From DASQBT01 sp963746955 (GTDB taxonomy: Bacteria; Pseudomonadota; Gammaproteobacteria; Burkholderiales; Thiobacillaceae): 64,000 nt of DNA. The DNA is taken from NCBI GenBank assembly GCA_963746955.1, contig CAVVDR010000004.1, positions 62,001-126,000 of the forward strand, written 5' to 3'. This document shows, one piece after another, positions 44,311 through 53,027 of this stretch; position 1 is the first letter of the stretch, and every line of letters starts with the position of its first letter. Under the pieces are notes generated by a model. It ran no database searches and was not told the origin of the DNA. It worked only from the letters and a program-made list of their open reading frames with translations. The translations under genes were made by a program, and so were the position numbers.

Positions 44311-45630
44311 CTAATCCACGCTCTTGAGCAAAACTTTCGAGCGGCGCTGGTAGTTGTACCAGGCCTGCCGGCTCGCCGGCAGTTGCGCAAGCGGCACTTC
44401 CACGTAGCCGCGCTCTTCAAACCAGTGTTCGGTTTGTGTGGTCAGCACAAACACCTGCCGCGCCCCCGCCTTGCGCGCCCGCTGTTCCGCGGCGTCGCGC
44501 AGCCGGTCCCCCAGGCCCCGCTTCCGATAGTCGGGATGCACCACCAGGCAGGCCATTTCGGCTGACTTTTCCCTGGCAAAAGGGTAGATGGCCACGCAAC
44601 CCGCCACCACGCCGTCGGATTCCAGCACCAGGAAACGGTCTATCTCCATCTCCAATAATTCACGCGAGCGGCGCACCAGCACTCCATCGCGCTCCACCGG
44701 CTCAATCAGGCCAAGAATATCGCCCACGTCTTCGATCGTGGCCGCACGCAGGGTTTCCAGGGGGGTGGGGGTAACCAGGGTGCCCACCCCGTCGCGAGTG
44801 AATAGCTCGGCCAGCAAAGCGCCGTCCCGGTGGCGGGATATCAGGTGGGCACGCTTCGCCCCCTTGCTGCAAGCATGGATCGCACTGGGCAGGAAATAAC
44901 CCACGTCCTCGGGAATCTTCTTGCTCTTGGCCAGCCAGACCTGCGCTTCCTGTACCGTCAACGTGGAAAGTATGCGGCCACGACCGCTGCCCACCCCTTC
45001 GGTTTCCATCAGAAAGATCAGCTTGTCCGCTCGCAGGGCAGCCGCCGCTTCCGCCGCCACGCTCTCCACGGTCAGGTTGAAAATCTCCCCGGTGGGAGAG
45101 TAGCCGATCGGGGACAGCAAAACGATTTCTCCATCCTCCAGCCGCTTGCCGATGGCCTCGGAGTGAATCTTGCGCACCGCGCCGGTATGCAGCAGATCCA
45201 CGCCATCGCGGACCCCAAGCGGCTTGGCGGTGACGAAGTTGCCTGACGCGACCCGAATGTCTGACCCGGCCATCGGGGTATTGGCCAGGCCAAGCGAGAG
45301 CAGGGCTTCGATTTCAACCCGCACCGTGCCCACCGCCTCCTTAACGCTGGCGAGTGCCGCATCGTCGGTGACACGCAAGCCGTTCACGTAGCGTATCTCC
45401 GCCCCGCGCTCCTTGAGCTGGGCCTCGATTTGCGGCCGCGCGCCATGCACCAGCACCAGTCTTACCCCCAGGCTGTTGAGCAGATTGATGTCATGGGCCA
45501 GGCCGACGAACTGGCCGTCAGTCACCACTTCACCGCCGAATGCAATGACGAAGGTCTTGCCCCGAAAGCCGTTGATGTAGGGGGCGGCGGAACGGAACCA
45601 ATGGACAAAGGCGGTGATATCTTTATTCAT
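44311..45630 (-). CDS. argA: Amino-acid N-acetyltransferase ArgA
   Basis: A 439-residue bifunctional-fold enzyme of arginine synthesis making N-acetylglutamate. The amino-acid-kinase-like domain (about 1-285) has the ArgA opening FVHWFRSAAPYINGFRGKTFVIAFGGE; the GNAT domain (about 295-439) has VVHPDYRKRGLGDRL for acetyl-CoA. Length equals E. coli ArgA. The feedback site for arginine is expected in the kinase-like domain. It is 9 bases upstream of the truncated binding-protein gene on the same strand. Confidence 0.96.
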   Translation of the reverse strand: MNKDITAFVHWFRSAAPYINGFRGKTFVIAFGGEVVTDGQFVGLAHDINLLNSLGVRLVLVHGARPQIEAQLKERGAEIRYVNGLRVTDDAALASVKEAVGTVRVEIEALLSLGLANTPMAGSDIRVASGNFVTAKPLGVRDGVDLLHTGAVRKIHSEAIGKRLEDGEIVLLSPIGYSPTGEIFNLTVESVAAEAAAALRADKLIFLMETEGVGSGRGRILSTLTVQEAQVWLAKSKKIPEDVGYFLPSAIHACSKGAKRAHLISRHRDGALLAELFTRDGVGTLVTPTPLETLRAATIEDVGDILGLIEPVERDGVLVRRSRELLEMEIDRFLVLESDGVVAGCVAIYPFAREKSAEMACLVVHPDYRKRGLGDRLRDAAEQRARKAGARQVFVLTTQTEHWFEERGYVEVPLAQLPASRQAWYNYQRRSKVLLKSVD

Positions 45631-45740
45631 TCTTTGGGGCCCAACAAGGGTTTGGATACGCCATGTGTCTTGTTCTGGCTAGAACGTGTCAACGCGACTT
45701 AGCCATAACTTTGCCCGTTCGGGCCGCGCCGTACAAGCCG

Positions 45741-46475
45741 TCAGACGAAATCGCCCCACCGCGCCTGCATAGCCGCTATGGCCGCTATGGCCGCGGTTTC
45801 GGTGCGCAGAATCCGCGGCCCCAAACGTAACGGCAGAAAGCCGTTGTCCTGCGCAAGCCGGGCCTCGTCCGAATCAAATCCACCTTCGGGTCCGGCCAAA
45901 AGCCAGATCGGGCCTGCCGGGACGGGTAGATCATTTAGCGTGGTTTCTGCTTCGGCAGACAGAAACACGCGCTGGCCCTCAGGCTGGGTAGCCAGCCAGT
46001 GCGGCACATCAAGCGGCACGGATACGTCCGGTATCCGGTTGCGCCCGCATTGTTCGCAGGCGGCTATCACCACCCCCCGCCAATGATTGACCCTCTTTTG
46101 CGCACGCTCGGCGGTCAGTTTCACCACGCTGCGGCGCAGTGCCAGCGGCTGGATCGCCGCCACTCCCAACTCGACGGACTTTTGCAGAGTGTAGTCCATG
46201 TGCTCGCTTGTCGATATGCCCTGCGCGAGCCGGATATCCAGATTGGATTCCCGTTCCATTCCCCCGCAGCCTATCACCGTCACGAACAACTCATCCTGGA
46301 CCATGCGGTCGATGCGCGCCAGGCATTCGCCGCCCTGACCATTGAACAGCGTGATCCCATCCCCCGCCTTGAGGCGCAGCGCCCGGGCTCCATGCCGGGA
46401 TGGGCCCGGCGGCAAGGAAAAGCGCATGCCGGGGCCAAGGGGAAGGGGAACAAAGAAACGCGGTATCGGCATCAT
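45741..46475 (-). CDS. rsmE: 16S rRNA m3U1498 methyltransferase RsmE
   Basis: A 244-residue SPOUT methyltransferase. The N-terminal PUA-like part (MPIPRFFVPLPL) is followed by the SPOUT domain with QKSVELGV, ACEQCGRNRIP, LLAGPEGGF and the trefoil-knot end LGPRILRTETAAI. It methylates N3 of U1498 in 16S rRNA. The last codons contain a tandem repeat of the 8-base unit GCCGCTAT (Ile-Ala-Ala). The gene stands between argA and a divergent thioredoxin-fold gene. Confidence 0.95.
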   Translation of the reverse strand: MMPIPRFFVPLPLGPGMRFSLPPGPSRHGARALRLKAGDGITLFNGQGGECLARIDRMVQDELFVTVIGCGGMERESNLDIRLAQGISTSEHMDYTLQKSVELGVAAIQPLALRRSVVKLTAERAQKRVNHWRGVVIAACEQCGRNRIPDVSVPLDVPHWLATQPEGQRVFLSAEAETTLNDLPVPAGPIWLLAGPEGGFDSDEARLAQDNGFLPLRLGPRILRTETAAIAAIAAMQARWGDFV

Positions 46476-46700
46476 TAATTAATAACACACGACACTCCGA
46501 GGACACAGGCTCATGCAAGAACATTTCGCAGCTTAATTGATTCAGCATAAGCAGACTTGAAATGATCAAGTCGGGCGAACGGCCAGAGCAGGCACCCCGT
46601 TATGCCGCCTCGATGTCTCCGCGTTAGCTGTGCGGGCATCGGTTTTGCTATTATCCTAAAAGTAAAAGCTGTACACCTTATTTCATCGACAGGTCAGAGC

Positions 46701-47255
46701 ATGGTTTCCCTCACCACCCCCGTCTGTGAATTTGGCTGGAAAGCCGTGGACTTCAACTTGCCGGGCGTTGATGGCAGAAAATATGCCCTGGCAGACACCA
46801 TGGGTCCCAATGGCCTGCTGGTCATGTTCATTTGCAACCACTGCCCCTACGTCAAGGCCATCCGCCCGCGACTGGTGCGCGACCTGAAAGAACTGAGGGA
46901 ACAGTATGGCATTCATGCTATTGCCATCATGAGCAATGATCCAGCGGAGTACGCCGAGGACAGTTTCGACAACATGAAGCAAGTGGCGCGGGAATTTGGC
47001 TTTTCATTTCCCTATGTTTGGGACGAAACCCAAGACGTGGCGCGGGCTTACGGCGCCGTCTGCACGCCCGATTTTTTCGGCTTCAACCGGGATTTCGAAC
47101 TGCAGTATCGCGGCCGCTTTGATGAATCGCGCAAGGACACAGCACCGGAGGGTGTGCGCCGCGATCTGTTCGAAGGCATGAAGGAAGTGGCAGAAACGCA
47201 GAGGGGTCCGCGCGAGCAGATTCCCTCCATGGGCTGTTCAATCAAGTGGAAATAA
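46701..47255 (+). CDS. Thioredoxin-fold peroxiredoxin-like protein (AhpC/TSA family)
   Basis: A 184-residue protein. The N-terminal FGWKAVDFNLPGVDG and the segment FICNHCPYVKAI match a family of thioredoxin-like proteins whose active site is NHCPYV, with one conserved Cys after Asn-His; they are annotated as thioredoxin or AhpC/TSA family. YGAVCTPDFFGF is a second conserved point. No signal peptide is seen, so it is probably cytoplasmic. I start at MVSLTTPVCEFGW; the frame is open 99 bases upstream without homology. Confidence 0.85.
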   Translation: MVSLTTPVCEFGWKAVDFNLPGVDGRKYALADTMGPNGLLVMFICNHCPYVKAIRPRLVRDLKELREQYGIHAIAIMSNDPAEYAEDSFDNMKQVAREFGFSFPYVWDETQDVARAYGAVCTPDFFGFNRDFELQYRGRFDESRKDTAPEGVRRDLFEGMKEVAETQRGPREQIPSMGCSIKWK

Positions 47256-47339
47256 GCGCGCGAGCAATTCGCAGGAGCCCCGCAACGCGGGGACGTGCAC
47301 AACCCAGCGGGCAGCCCCCGACCCACGAGGCCCACAATC

Positions 47340-48182
47340 ATGCTGCGCCCTCACGCCGGGGGCGGGGTGAGGAGTGAGGCGGAGACTCCATCCGGCTCGG
47401 CCCTGGAACAGGTGGTCGCCCTGGTGCGTGAGGTTGCCCGTTCAGAGGTCACGCCGCGCTATCTGAAAGTCGCGCACAGCCGCAAGGCGGACGGCAGCTT
47501 GTTTACCGTGGCCGACGCCGCTACGCAGAAAGCCCTCGAATTGGCGTTGGCGGAAATCATTGCGTGCCCGGTGCTGGGCGAAGAGATGCCCGAAGCGCAG
47601 CAGCATGCGGCTTGGGACGCCGGCGAAAACGGACTTTGGTGCATCGATCCCATAGACGGGACCTCCAATTTTGTCGCCGGCATTCCCTATTTCGCCATAT
47701 CCGTGGCCTACCTGGAAAACGGCAGGCGCAAGATTGGGGTGGTCTACGATCCGGTCGCCGGCGAATGCTTTTATGCTGAACGCGGAAAAGGCGCGTTCCT
47801 CGACGACGTGCCGCTGCCCATTCGCGCTCCCGCCAGCGAACTGCGCCGCGCGATGGCCGGAATCGAGCCCAAACGCCTGCCCAAATCATTGATTGCCCGG
47901 TTGGTGGCGCAACCACCCTATGCCTCGCTGCGCAATCTGGGCGCATCCGCGCTCGATTGGTGCTACGTGGCAGCGGGCCGCTTTGATATCTATGTGCATG
48001 GCAACCAGAAACTCTGGGATTACGCCGCCGGCGCCCTGATCCTGGAAGAGGCAGGCGGGATGCTTAGTTGCCTGAACGGAGCGTTCGACGACGGGCCGGT
48101 ATGGGAACGCTCAGTGATCGCCTCCGCAAGCCCGGAGCTGTTTGAACTTTGGGGGAAGTGGTTGAAGGCAGCGGGGGCGTGA
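47340..48182 (+). CDS. Inositol monophosphatase family protein
   Basis: A 280-residue magnesium-dependent phosphatase. The metal sites are LGEEMPE, WCIDPIDGTSNFVAG (about 104-118) and LWDYAAGALILEEAGG. Substrates in this family include inositol-1-phosphate, 3'-phosphoadenosine-5'-phosphate and histidinol phosphate; I cannot choose. The first 20 codons lie in a G-rich repeat-like stretch (GGGGTGAGGAGTGAGG at 47364-47379), so the true start may be downstream, for example the GTG at 47412, where family similarity begins. Confidence 0.85.
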   Translation: MLRPHAGGGVRSEAETPSGSALEQVVALVREVARSEVTPRYLKVAHSRKADGSLFTVADAATQKALELALAEIIACPVLGEEMPEAQQHAAWDAGENGLWCIDPIDGTSNFVAGIPYFAISVAYLENGRRKIGVVYDPVAGECFYAERGKGAFLDDVPLPIRAPASELRRAMAGIEPKRLPKSLIARLVAQPPYASLRNLGASALDWCYVAAGRFDIYVHGNQKLWDYAAGALILEEAGGMLSCLNGAFDDGPVWERSVIASASPELFELWGKWLKAAGA

Positions 48183-48507
48183 ACGATTGTGGGCGCGGTT
48201 ACCAGCCCGGCTTCCACCGTAGTCCATCTTTGCGCGGAGCACAGATAAACTTTGCCCGAAGCCGGATAAAAAACTTTTAGATTCCGGCGCTTGGCCTGCC
48301 CTGCCCGCAAGATTCAAGGCTCTCCCGGCTTTTCGCCCAAACCCACCCGTCTGCCGCCAGTTCCCGGCCTTGCCTGAGTCGCTTGGCTTGGGGGATAATC
48401 AACGCTTTTCTTCGGGTCTCCCTGCCTCACAAAGGCCCTGCCGGAAGCGGCGTCGTTAACCGCATTGCGCGCCACAAAAGAGCTTATTTACGCTATCGAG
48501 GACTATC
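48183..48507. other. Regulatory gap upstream of tkt
   Basis: 325 bases without a gene. They contain the candidate tkt promoter at 48370-48399 and a leader of roughly 100 bases with no recognised riboswitch. Confidence 0.5.
48370..48399 (+). promoter_or_regulatory. Candidate promoter of the tkt-gapA-pgk-pyk-fba operon
   Basis: TTGCCT (48370-48375) and GATAAT (48394-48399) stand 18 bases apart; they match sigma-70 consensus at 4 and 5 of 6 positions. This is the best match in the gap before tkt. Confidence 0.45.
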
Positions 48508-50493
48508 ATGCCAACTCGCACTGAACTTGCGAATGCCATCCGGGCGCTTGCCATGGACGCTGTTGAAAAAGCCAAATCCGGCCATCCTGGGGCCCCCATG
48601 GGAATGGCGGAAATTTCCGAAGTGCTGTGGAATCATAATCTGCGCCACAATCCGGCCAACCCCAAGTGGCCGGACCGCGACCGTTTCGTTTTGTCCAACG
48701 GCCACGGCTCCATGCTGCTGTATGCGTTGCTGCACCTGACCGGCTACGAGCTCAGCATGGAGGATATCAAGCAATTCCGCCAACTGCACTCCAAGACTCC
48801 GGGCCACCCGGAGTATGGTTATGCGCCTGGCATCGAGACCACCACCGGTCCGCTTGGCCAAGGCATCAGCAACGCCGTCGGCATGGCCCTTGCGGAAAAA
48901 CTGCTGGCCAATGAATTCAACCGCCCCGGCCATGACATCGTCAACCACCACACCTATGTATTTATGGGTGACGGCTGCATGATGGAAGGTATCTCCCATG
49001 AATCCTGCGCCCTGGCCGGCACCTGGAAGCTGGGCAAGCTGATTGCGTTCTGGGACGACAATGGCATCTCCATCGACGGCCATATCGAGAACTGGTACAC
49101 CGACGACACCGCCAAGCGCTTCGAGGCTTACGGCTGGCATGTCATTCCCCATGTGAACGGCCATGACTTCGGCGCCCTGGAAAAGGCGGTCGCCGAAGCC
49201 AAGGCGGAAACCGCCCGGCCCACCCTGATCTGCTGCAAGACCATCATCGGCAAAGGCTCGCCCAACAAGGAAGGTACCCACGACGTGCACGGCGCGGCGC
49301 TGGGCCATGACGAAGTGGAAGCAACGCGCAAGAACCTGGGCTGGAAATACCCCGCGTTCGAAATCCCGCAGGAAATCTATGACGGCTGGAATTCCAAGGT
49401 GAAGGGCGAGGGACTGGAAAAGCTGTGGAGCAACAAGTTCGCCGAATACGCCAAGGAGTACCCGGCCGAAGCCGCCGAATTCAAGCGCCGTATGGCCGGC
49501 GACCTGCCGGAAAACTGGAAGCAGCACGTGACCGACAGTATTGCCGCGATCAACGCCAAGGGCGAAACGGTTGCCACCCGCAAGGCTTCGCAGATCGCCA
49601 TCAACGCCCTGGTCAAGGCGCTGCCGGAATTCCTCGGCGGCTCCGCCGACCTGACCGGATCCAACCTGACCAACTGGGAGGGCTGCCACCCGATCCGTCA
49701 CGGCAACCCGGGCAACTACATCAGCTACGGCGTGCGCGAATTCGGCATGGCCGCGATCATGAACGGCGTGACCCTGCACGGCGGCTTGCTGCCCTTTGGC
49801 GGCACTTTCCTGATGTTCTCCGAATACTCGCGCAACGCCCTGCGCATGGCGGCGCTGATGAAGCAAAGGGTCATCCACGTATTCACCCATGACTCCATAG
49901 GACTGGGCGAGGATGGCCCGACCCACCAGCCGATCGAACAGACTTCCACCTTGCGCATGATGCCTAACATGGACGTCTGGCGCCCCTGCGACACAGTTGA
50001 AACGATCGTCGCCTGGGTGCACGCTGTGGAAAACCGCACCGGCCCGACCAGCCTGATCCTGTCGCGCCAGAACCTCCCCTTCGTCAAACGCGACGATGCC
50101 ACGATTGCGAACATCTCCAAGGGCGGCTATGTCCTGAAGGATGCAGCCGGTGCCAAGGCCATCATCATCGCCACCGGCTCCGAAATCGAACTGGCGCTAA
50201 AAGCCCAGGAAGCCCTCGCCGCTGCGGGCACTCCGGTGCGCGTGGTGTCCATGCCGTCGACCAACACCTTCGACAAGCAGGACACCGCCTACCAGCAATC
50301 CGTGCTGACCAAGGGGTTGCCACGGGTGGCGGTTGAAGCGGGCGTGACCGGTTTCTGGCGCAAATATGTCGGTCTGGACGGTGCAGTGGTGGGCATCGAC
50401 ACCTTCGGTGAATCCGCGCCCGCCGGCCCCCTGTTCAAGCATTTCGGCTTTACCCCGGAGAGGGTCATTGCCGCGGTTAAAGGTGTTCTGTAA
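48508..50493 (+). CDS. tkt: Transketolase
   Basis: A 661-residue thiamine-diphosphate enzyme moving two-carbon units between sugar phosphates in the pentose-phosphate and Calvin cycles. The N-terminus has AKSGHPGAPMGMA and SNGHGSMLLY; the thiamine-binding GDGCMMEGISHE lies near 155; the pyrimidine domain has HDSIGLGEDGPTHQP. GAGGA precedes the ATG. It leads a run of five central-carbon genes on the same strand. Confidence 0.97.
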   Translation: MPTRTELANAIRALAMDAVEKAKSGHPGAPMGMAEISEVLWNHNLRHNPANPKWPDRDRFVLSNGHGSMLLYALLHLTGYELSMEDIKQFRQLHSKTPGHPEYGYAPGIETTTGPLGQGISNAVGMALAEKLLANEFNRPGHDIVNHHTYVFMGDGCMMEGISHESCALAGTWKLGKLIAFWDDNGISIDGHIENWYTDDTAKRFEAYGWHVIPHVNGHDFGALEKAVAEAKAETARPTLICCKTIIGKGSPNKEGTHDVHGAALGHDEVEATRKNLGWKYPAFEIPQEIYDGWNSKVKGEGLEKLWSNKFAEYAKEYPAEAAEFKRRMAGDLPENWKQHVTDSIAAINAKGETVATRKASQIAINALVKALPEFLGGSADLTGSNLTNWEGCHPIRHGNPGNYISYGVREFGMAAIMNGVTLHGGLLPFGGTFLMFSEYSRNALRMAALMKQRVIHVFTHDSIGLGEDGPTHQPIEQTSTLRMMPNMDVWRPCDTVETIVAWVHAVENRTGPTSLILSRQNLPFVKRDDATIANISKGGYVLKDAAGAKAIIIATGSEIELALKAQEALAAAGTPVRVVSMPSTNTFDKQDTAYQQSVLTKGLPRVAVEAGVTGFWRKYVGLDGAVVGIDTFGESAPAGPLFKHFGFTPERVIAAVKGVL

Positions 50494-50499
50494 ATCTTG

Positions 50500-50579
50500 A
50501 ACCACGAAGGACGCCAAGGGCGCAAAGGATTTGGAAATTCACCTTGTCGCGCTTCGGTCCTTTGCGGTTAGTGGTTTTT
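50500..50579 (+). repeat. Palindromic element between tkt and gapA, terminator-like
   Basis: Perfect outer arms AACCAC/GTGGTT (50500-50505, 50571-50576) and perfect inner arms CGCAAAGGA/TCCTTTGCG (50521-50529, 50558-50566) fold into one hairpin that ends in TTTTT. The arms resemble dispersed intergenic repeats of the AACCACGAAGGAC type that I recall from other genomes. It could attenuate transcription between tkt and gapA. Confidence 0.7.
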
Positions 50580-50605
50580 CATCTGGTTCTTAAGGAGACT
50601 GAGAC

Positions 50606-51604
50606 ATGACTATCAAGGTTGGCATCAACGGGTTTGGCCGTATCGGCCGCATGGTGTTCCGCGCCGTCGCGAAGGACTTCAAGGACATCGAGATCGTTGC
50701 GATCAACGACCTGCTCGCCCCCGACTATCTGGCTTATATGCTGAAGTACGACTCCGTGCATGGACGCTTCAATGGCGCCATCGCCGTTGATGGCGGCAAC
50801 ATGGTTGTCAACGGCAAGAAGATTCGACTGACGGCTGAGCGTGACCCCGCCAATTTGAAGTGGAGCGAAGTGGGCGCCGACGTCGTGATCGATTGCACGG
50901 GTTTCTTCCTGACCACCGAATCCTGCCAGGCCCACATCAAGGCCGGTGCCAAAAAGGTAGTCCAGTCGGCCCCTTCCAAGGACGACACGCCCATGTTCGT
51001 CTACGGCGTCAACCACAACAGCTATGCGGGCCAGGCCATCGTCTCCGCCGCCTCCTGCACCACCAACTGCCTCGCCCCCGTGGCCAAAGTATTGCATGAC
51101 AACTGGGGCATCAAGCGCGGCCTGATGACTACCGTGCATGCTGCCACGGCCACCCAAAAGACCGTGGACGGCCCATCGATGAAGGACTGGCGCGGTGGCC
51201 GCGGCATACTGGAGAACATCATTCCGTCTTCGACCGGAGCGGCCAAAGCCGTGGGCAAGGTCTTGCCCGAACTCAACAAGAAACTCACCGGCATGGCGTT
51301 CCGGGTGCCGACTTCCGACGTTTCGGTGGTTGACCTGACTGTGGAGCTGAACAAGGAAGCATCCTACGAGGAGATCTGCAAAGCCATGAAGGCTGCCTCT
51401 GAAGGTGCGCTCAAGGGTGTGTTGGGCTATACCGACGAGAAAGTCGTCTCCACCGACTTCCGCGGTATGAGTGCTCCTTCCGTGTTCGATGCCGAAGCCG
51501 GTATCGCCCTGGACTCCACCTTCGTCAAGGTCGTGGCCTGGTACGACAACGAGTATGGATACACCTGCAACATGCTGCGCTTCGTACAGCACGTGGCAGG
51601 TTAG
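50606..51604 (+). CDS. gapA: Glyceraldehyde-3-phosphate dehydrogenase (type I)
   Basis: A 332-residue NAD(P)-dependent enzyme of glycolysis and the Calvin cycle. The nucleotide site is INGFGRIGR (8-16); the catalytic cysteine lies in SAASCTTNCLAP (about 152). WYDNEYGYTCNML closes the domain. AAGGAG precedes the ATG. It lies 112 bases after tkt, separated by a palindrome. Confidence 0.97.
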   Translation: MTIKVGINGFGRIGRMVFRAVAKDFKDIEIVAINDLLAPDYLAYMLKYDSVHGRFNGAIAVDGGNMVVNGKKIRLTAERDPANLKWSEVGADVVIDCTGFFLTTESCQAHIKAGAKKVVQSAPSKDDTPMFVYGVNHNSYAGQAIVSAASCTTNCLAPVAKVLHDNWGIKRGLMTTVHAATATQKTVDGPSMKDWRGGRGILENIIPSSTGAAKAVGKVLPELNKKLTGMAFRVPTSDVSVVDLTVELNKEASYEEICKAMKAASEGALKGVLGYTDEKVVSTDFRGMSAPSVFDAEAGIALDSTFVKVVAWYDNEYGYTCNMLRFVQHVAG

Positions 51605-51614
51605 GAATCGGAAG

Positions 51615-51670
51615 TCAGGGATCAGAGAGGGTTGCGCTGGCTTCGCCCGCACCGCTTTTCTGATTCCTGA
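51615..51670 (+). repeat. Palindromic element between gapA and pgk
   Basis: A 14-base stem in RNA (12 Watson-Crick and 2 G-U pairs) is formed by TCAGGGATCAGAGA (51615-51628) and TTTCTGATTCCTGA (51657-51670), with a loop of 28 bases. No T-run follows, so it is not a standard terminator; it may stabilise or process the operon mRNA. Confidence 0.65.
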
Positions 51671-51733
51671 TGCTGAGTCGTAAGGCCTGAGCCCGCTTAA
51701 CTCTTACCGCTTGAATTTCTCTGGAGTCGCAAT

Positions 51734-52915
51734 ATGCCCAAGTTCATCCGCATGACCGACCTTAACCTCAAAGGCAAGCGGGTCTTCATCCGCGCTGACC
51801 TGAACGTTCCGGTCAACGACGGCAAGGTCACGTCCGATGCGCGCATTACGGCGTCCATGCCCACCATCGAGCACGCGATGAAAGCCGGCGCCAGGGTAAT
51901 GGTCACCTCCCACCTGGGCCGCCCGACCGAAGGCGAATTTTCCGAGGAGAATTCTCTGCGGCCGGTCGCCGATGTCATCTCGGCCAAGCTCGGCAAACCG
52001 GTGCGCGTGGTTCGCGACTGGATTGACGGCGGCTTCCAGGTCGCCGAGGGCGAGGTCGTGCTGCTGGAGAACTGCCGGATCAATAAGGGCGAGAAGAAGA
52101 ACATCGAAGAGACGGCCCGCAAGTACGCTGCACTGTGCGATGTGTTCGTGATGGACGCTTTCGGCACCGCCCACCGAGCGGAGGCCTCGACCTATGGCAT
52201 TGCCCAGTTCGCGCCGATCGCCTGCGCCGGCCTGCTGCTTACCCAGGAACTCGACGCGCTGGACAAGGCACTGGCCAACCCGGCCCGCCCTATGGTCGCA
52301 ATTGTCGGCGGCTCGAAAGTCTCCACCAAACTGACTGTGCTGGAATCACTGTCCGACAAAGTGGACCAGTTGGTAGTGGGCGGCGGGATCGCCAACACAT
52401 TTCTCAAGGCCACCGGCAGGAATGTTGGCAAGTCCCTGTGCGAGGATGACCTGGTGCCAACTGCCCAAGCCCTGATGAAGAAGATGTCGGCCCGCGGCGC
52501 AACCATTCCAATCGCGGTCGACGTGGTGTGCGGCAAGAAATTCGATGCCAATGAACCGGCGGTGCTGAAGGACCCTGCCGCCGTGACCGACGACGACATG
52601 ATTTTCGACATTGGCCCAAACAGCGCAAGGGAACTGGTCGACATCATCATGAAAGCTGGCACCGTGGTTTGGAATGGACCGGTGGGAGTGTTCGAATTCG
52701 ACCAGTTTGGCGCCGGCACCAAGGCCGTCGCGATGGCCATTGCCGAGACCAAGGCCTTCACCCTGGCCGGCGGCGGCGACACCATCGCCGCCATCCAGAA
52801 GTATGGCATCTACGACAAAGTGTCCTATATTTCCACCGCCGGGGGCGCCTTCCTCGAATATCTGGAAGGCAAGATCCTGCCCGCCGTGGCCATACTGGAA
52901 CAGCGCGCGAAGTGA
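51734..52915 (+). CDS. pgk: Phosphoglycerate kinase
   Basis: A 393-residue enzyme that interconverts 1,3-bisphosphoglycerate and 3-phosphoglycerate. It has the signature KRVFIRADLNVPV, the substrate-binding SHLGRPTEG, GGSKVSTKL, and the nucleotide-binding GGGDTIAAI near the end. Start is the ATG at 51734; a second Met six codons on (MTDLNLKGKRV) is also possible. It is the third gene of the operon. Confidence 0.97.
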   Translation: MPKFIRMTDLNLKGKRVFIRADLNVPVNDGKVTSDARITASMPTIEHAMKAGARVMVTSHLGRPTEGEFSEENSLRPVADVISAKLGKPVRVVRDWIDGGFQVAEGEVVLLENCRINKGEKKNIEETARKYAALCDVFVMDAFGTAHRAEASTYGIAQFAPIACAGLLLTQELDALDKALANPARPMVAIVGGSKVSTKLTVLESLSDKVDQLVVGGGIANTFLKATGRNVGKSLCEDDLVPTAQALMKKMSARGATIPIAVDVVCGKKFDANEPAVLKDPAAVTDDDMIFDIGPNSARELVDIIMKAGTVVWNGPVGVFEFDQFGAGTKAVAMAIAETKAFTLAGGGDTIAAIQKYGIYDKVSYISTAGGAFLEYLEGKILPAVAILEQRAK

Positions 52916-53027
52916 GGCGGAATCCAGGGGGCAGGGAGTCGAGCGCGAATGCAGCCCGCACCAGCCCTGAATCCCGGACTCCAGCATTTCGACGTCCCAC
53001 CCGCGCCCCTAACCGAACACGGACACC

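Noticed and set aside
45771..45800. Short tandem repeat GCCGCTAT at the rsmE 3' end
   Set aside because: It encodes an ordinary Ile-Ala-Ala stretch in the final helix of RsmE; only three units and in frame.
47278..47292. CCCCGC-AAC-GCGGGG hairpin after the thioredoxin-fold gene
   Set aside because: Stem is good, but no T-run follows on either strand, so I did not call a terminator.
48493..50022. A 509-codon minus-strand open frame under tkt
   Set aside because: It is the complement of conserved transketolase; composition is rich in His/Gly/Val/Gln without a domain. Shadow frames like this occur under fba, pyk, argA and others too.
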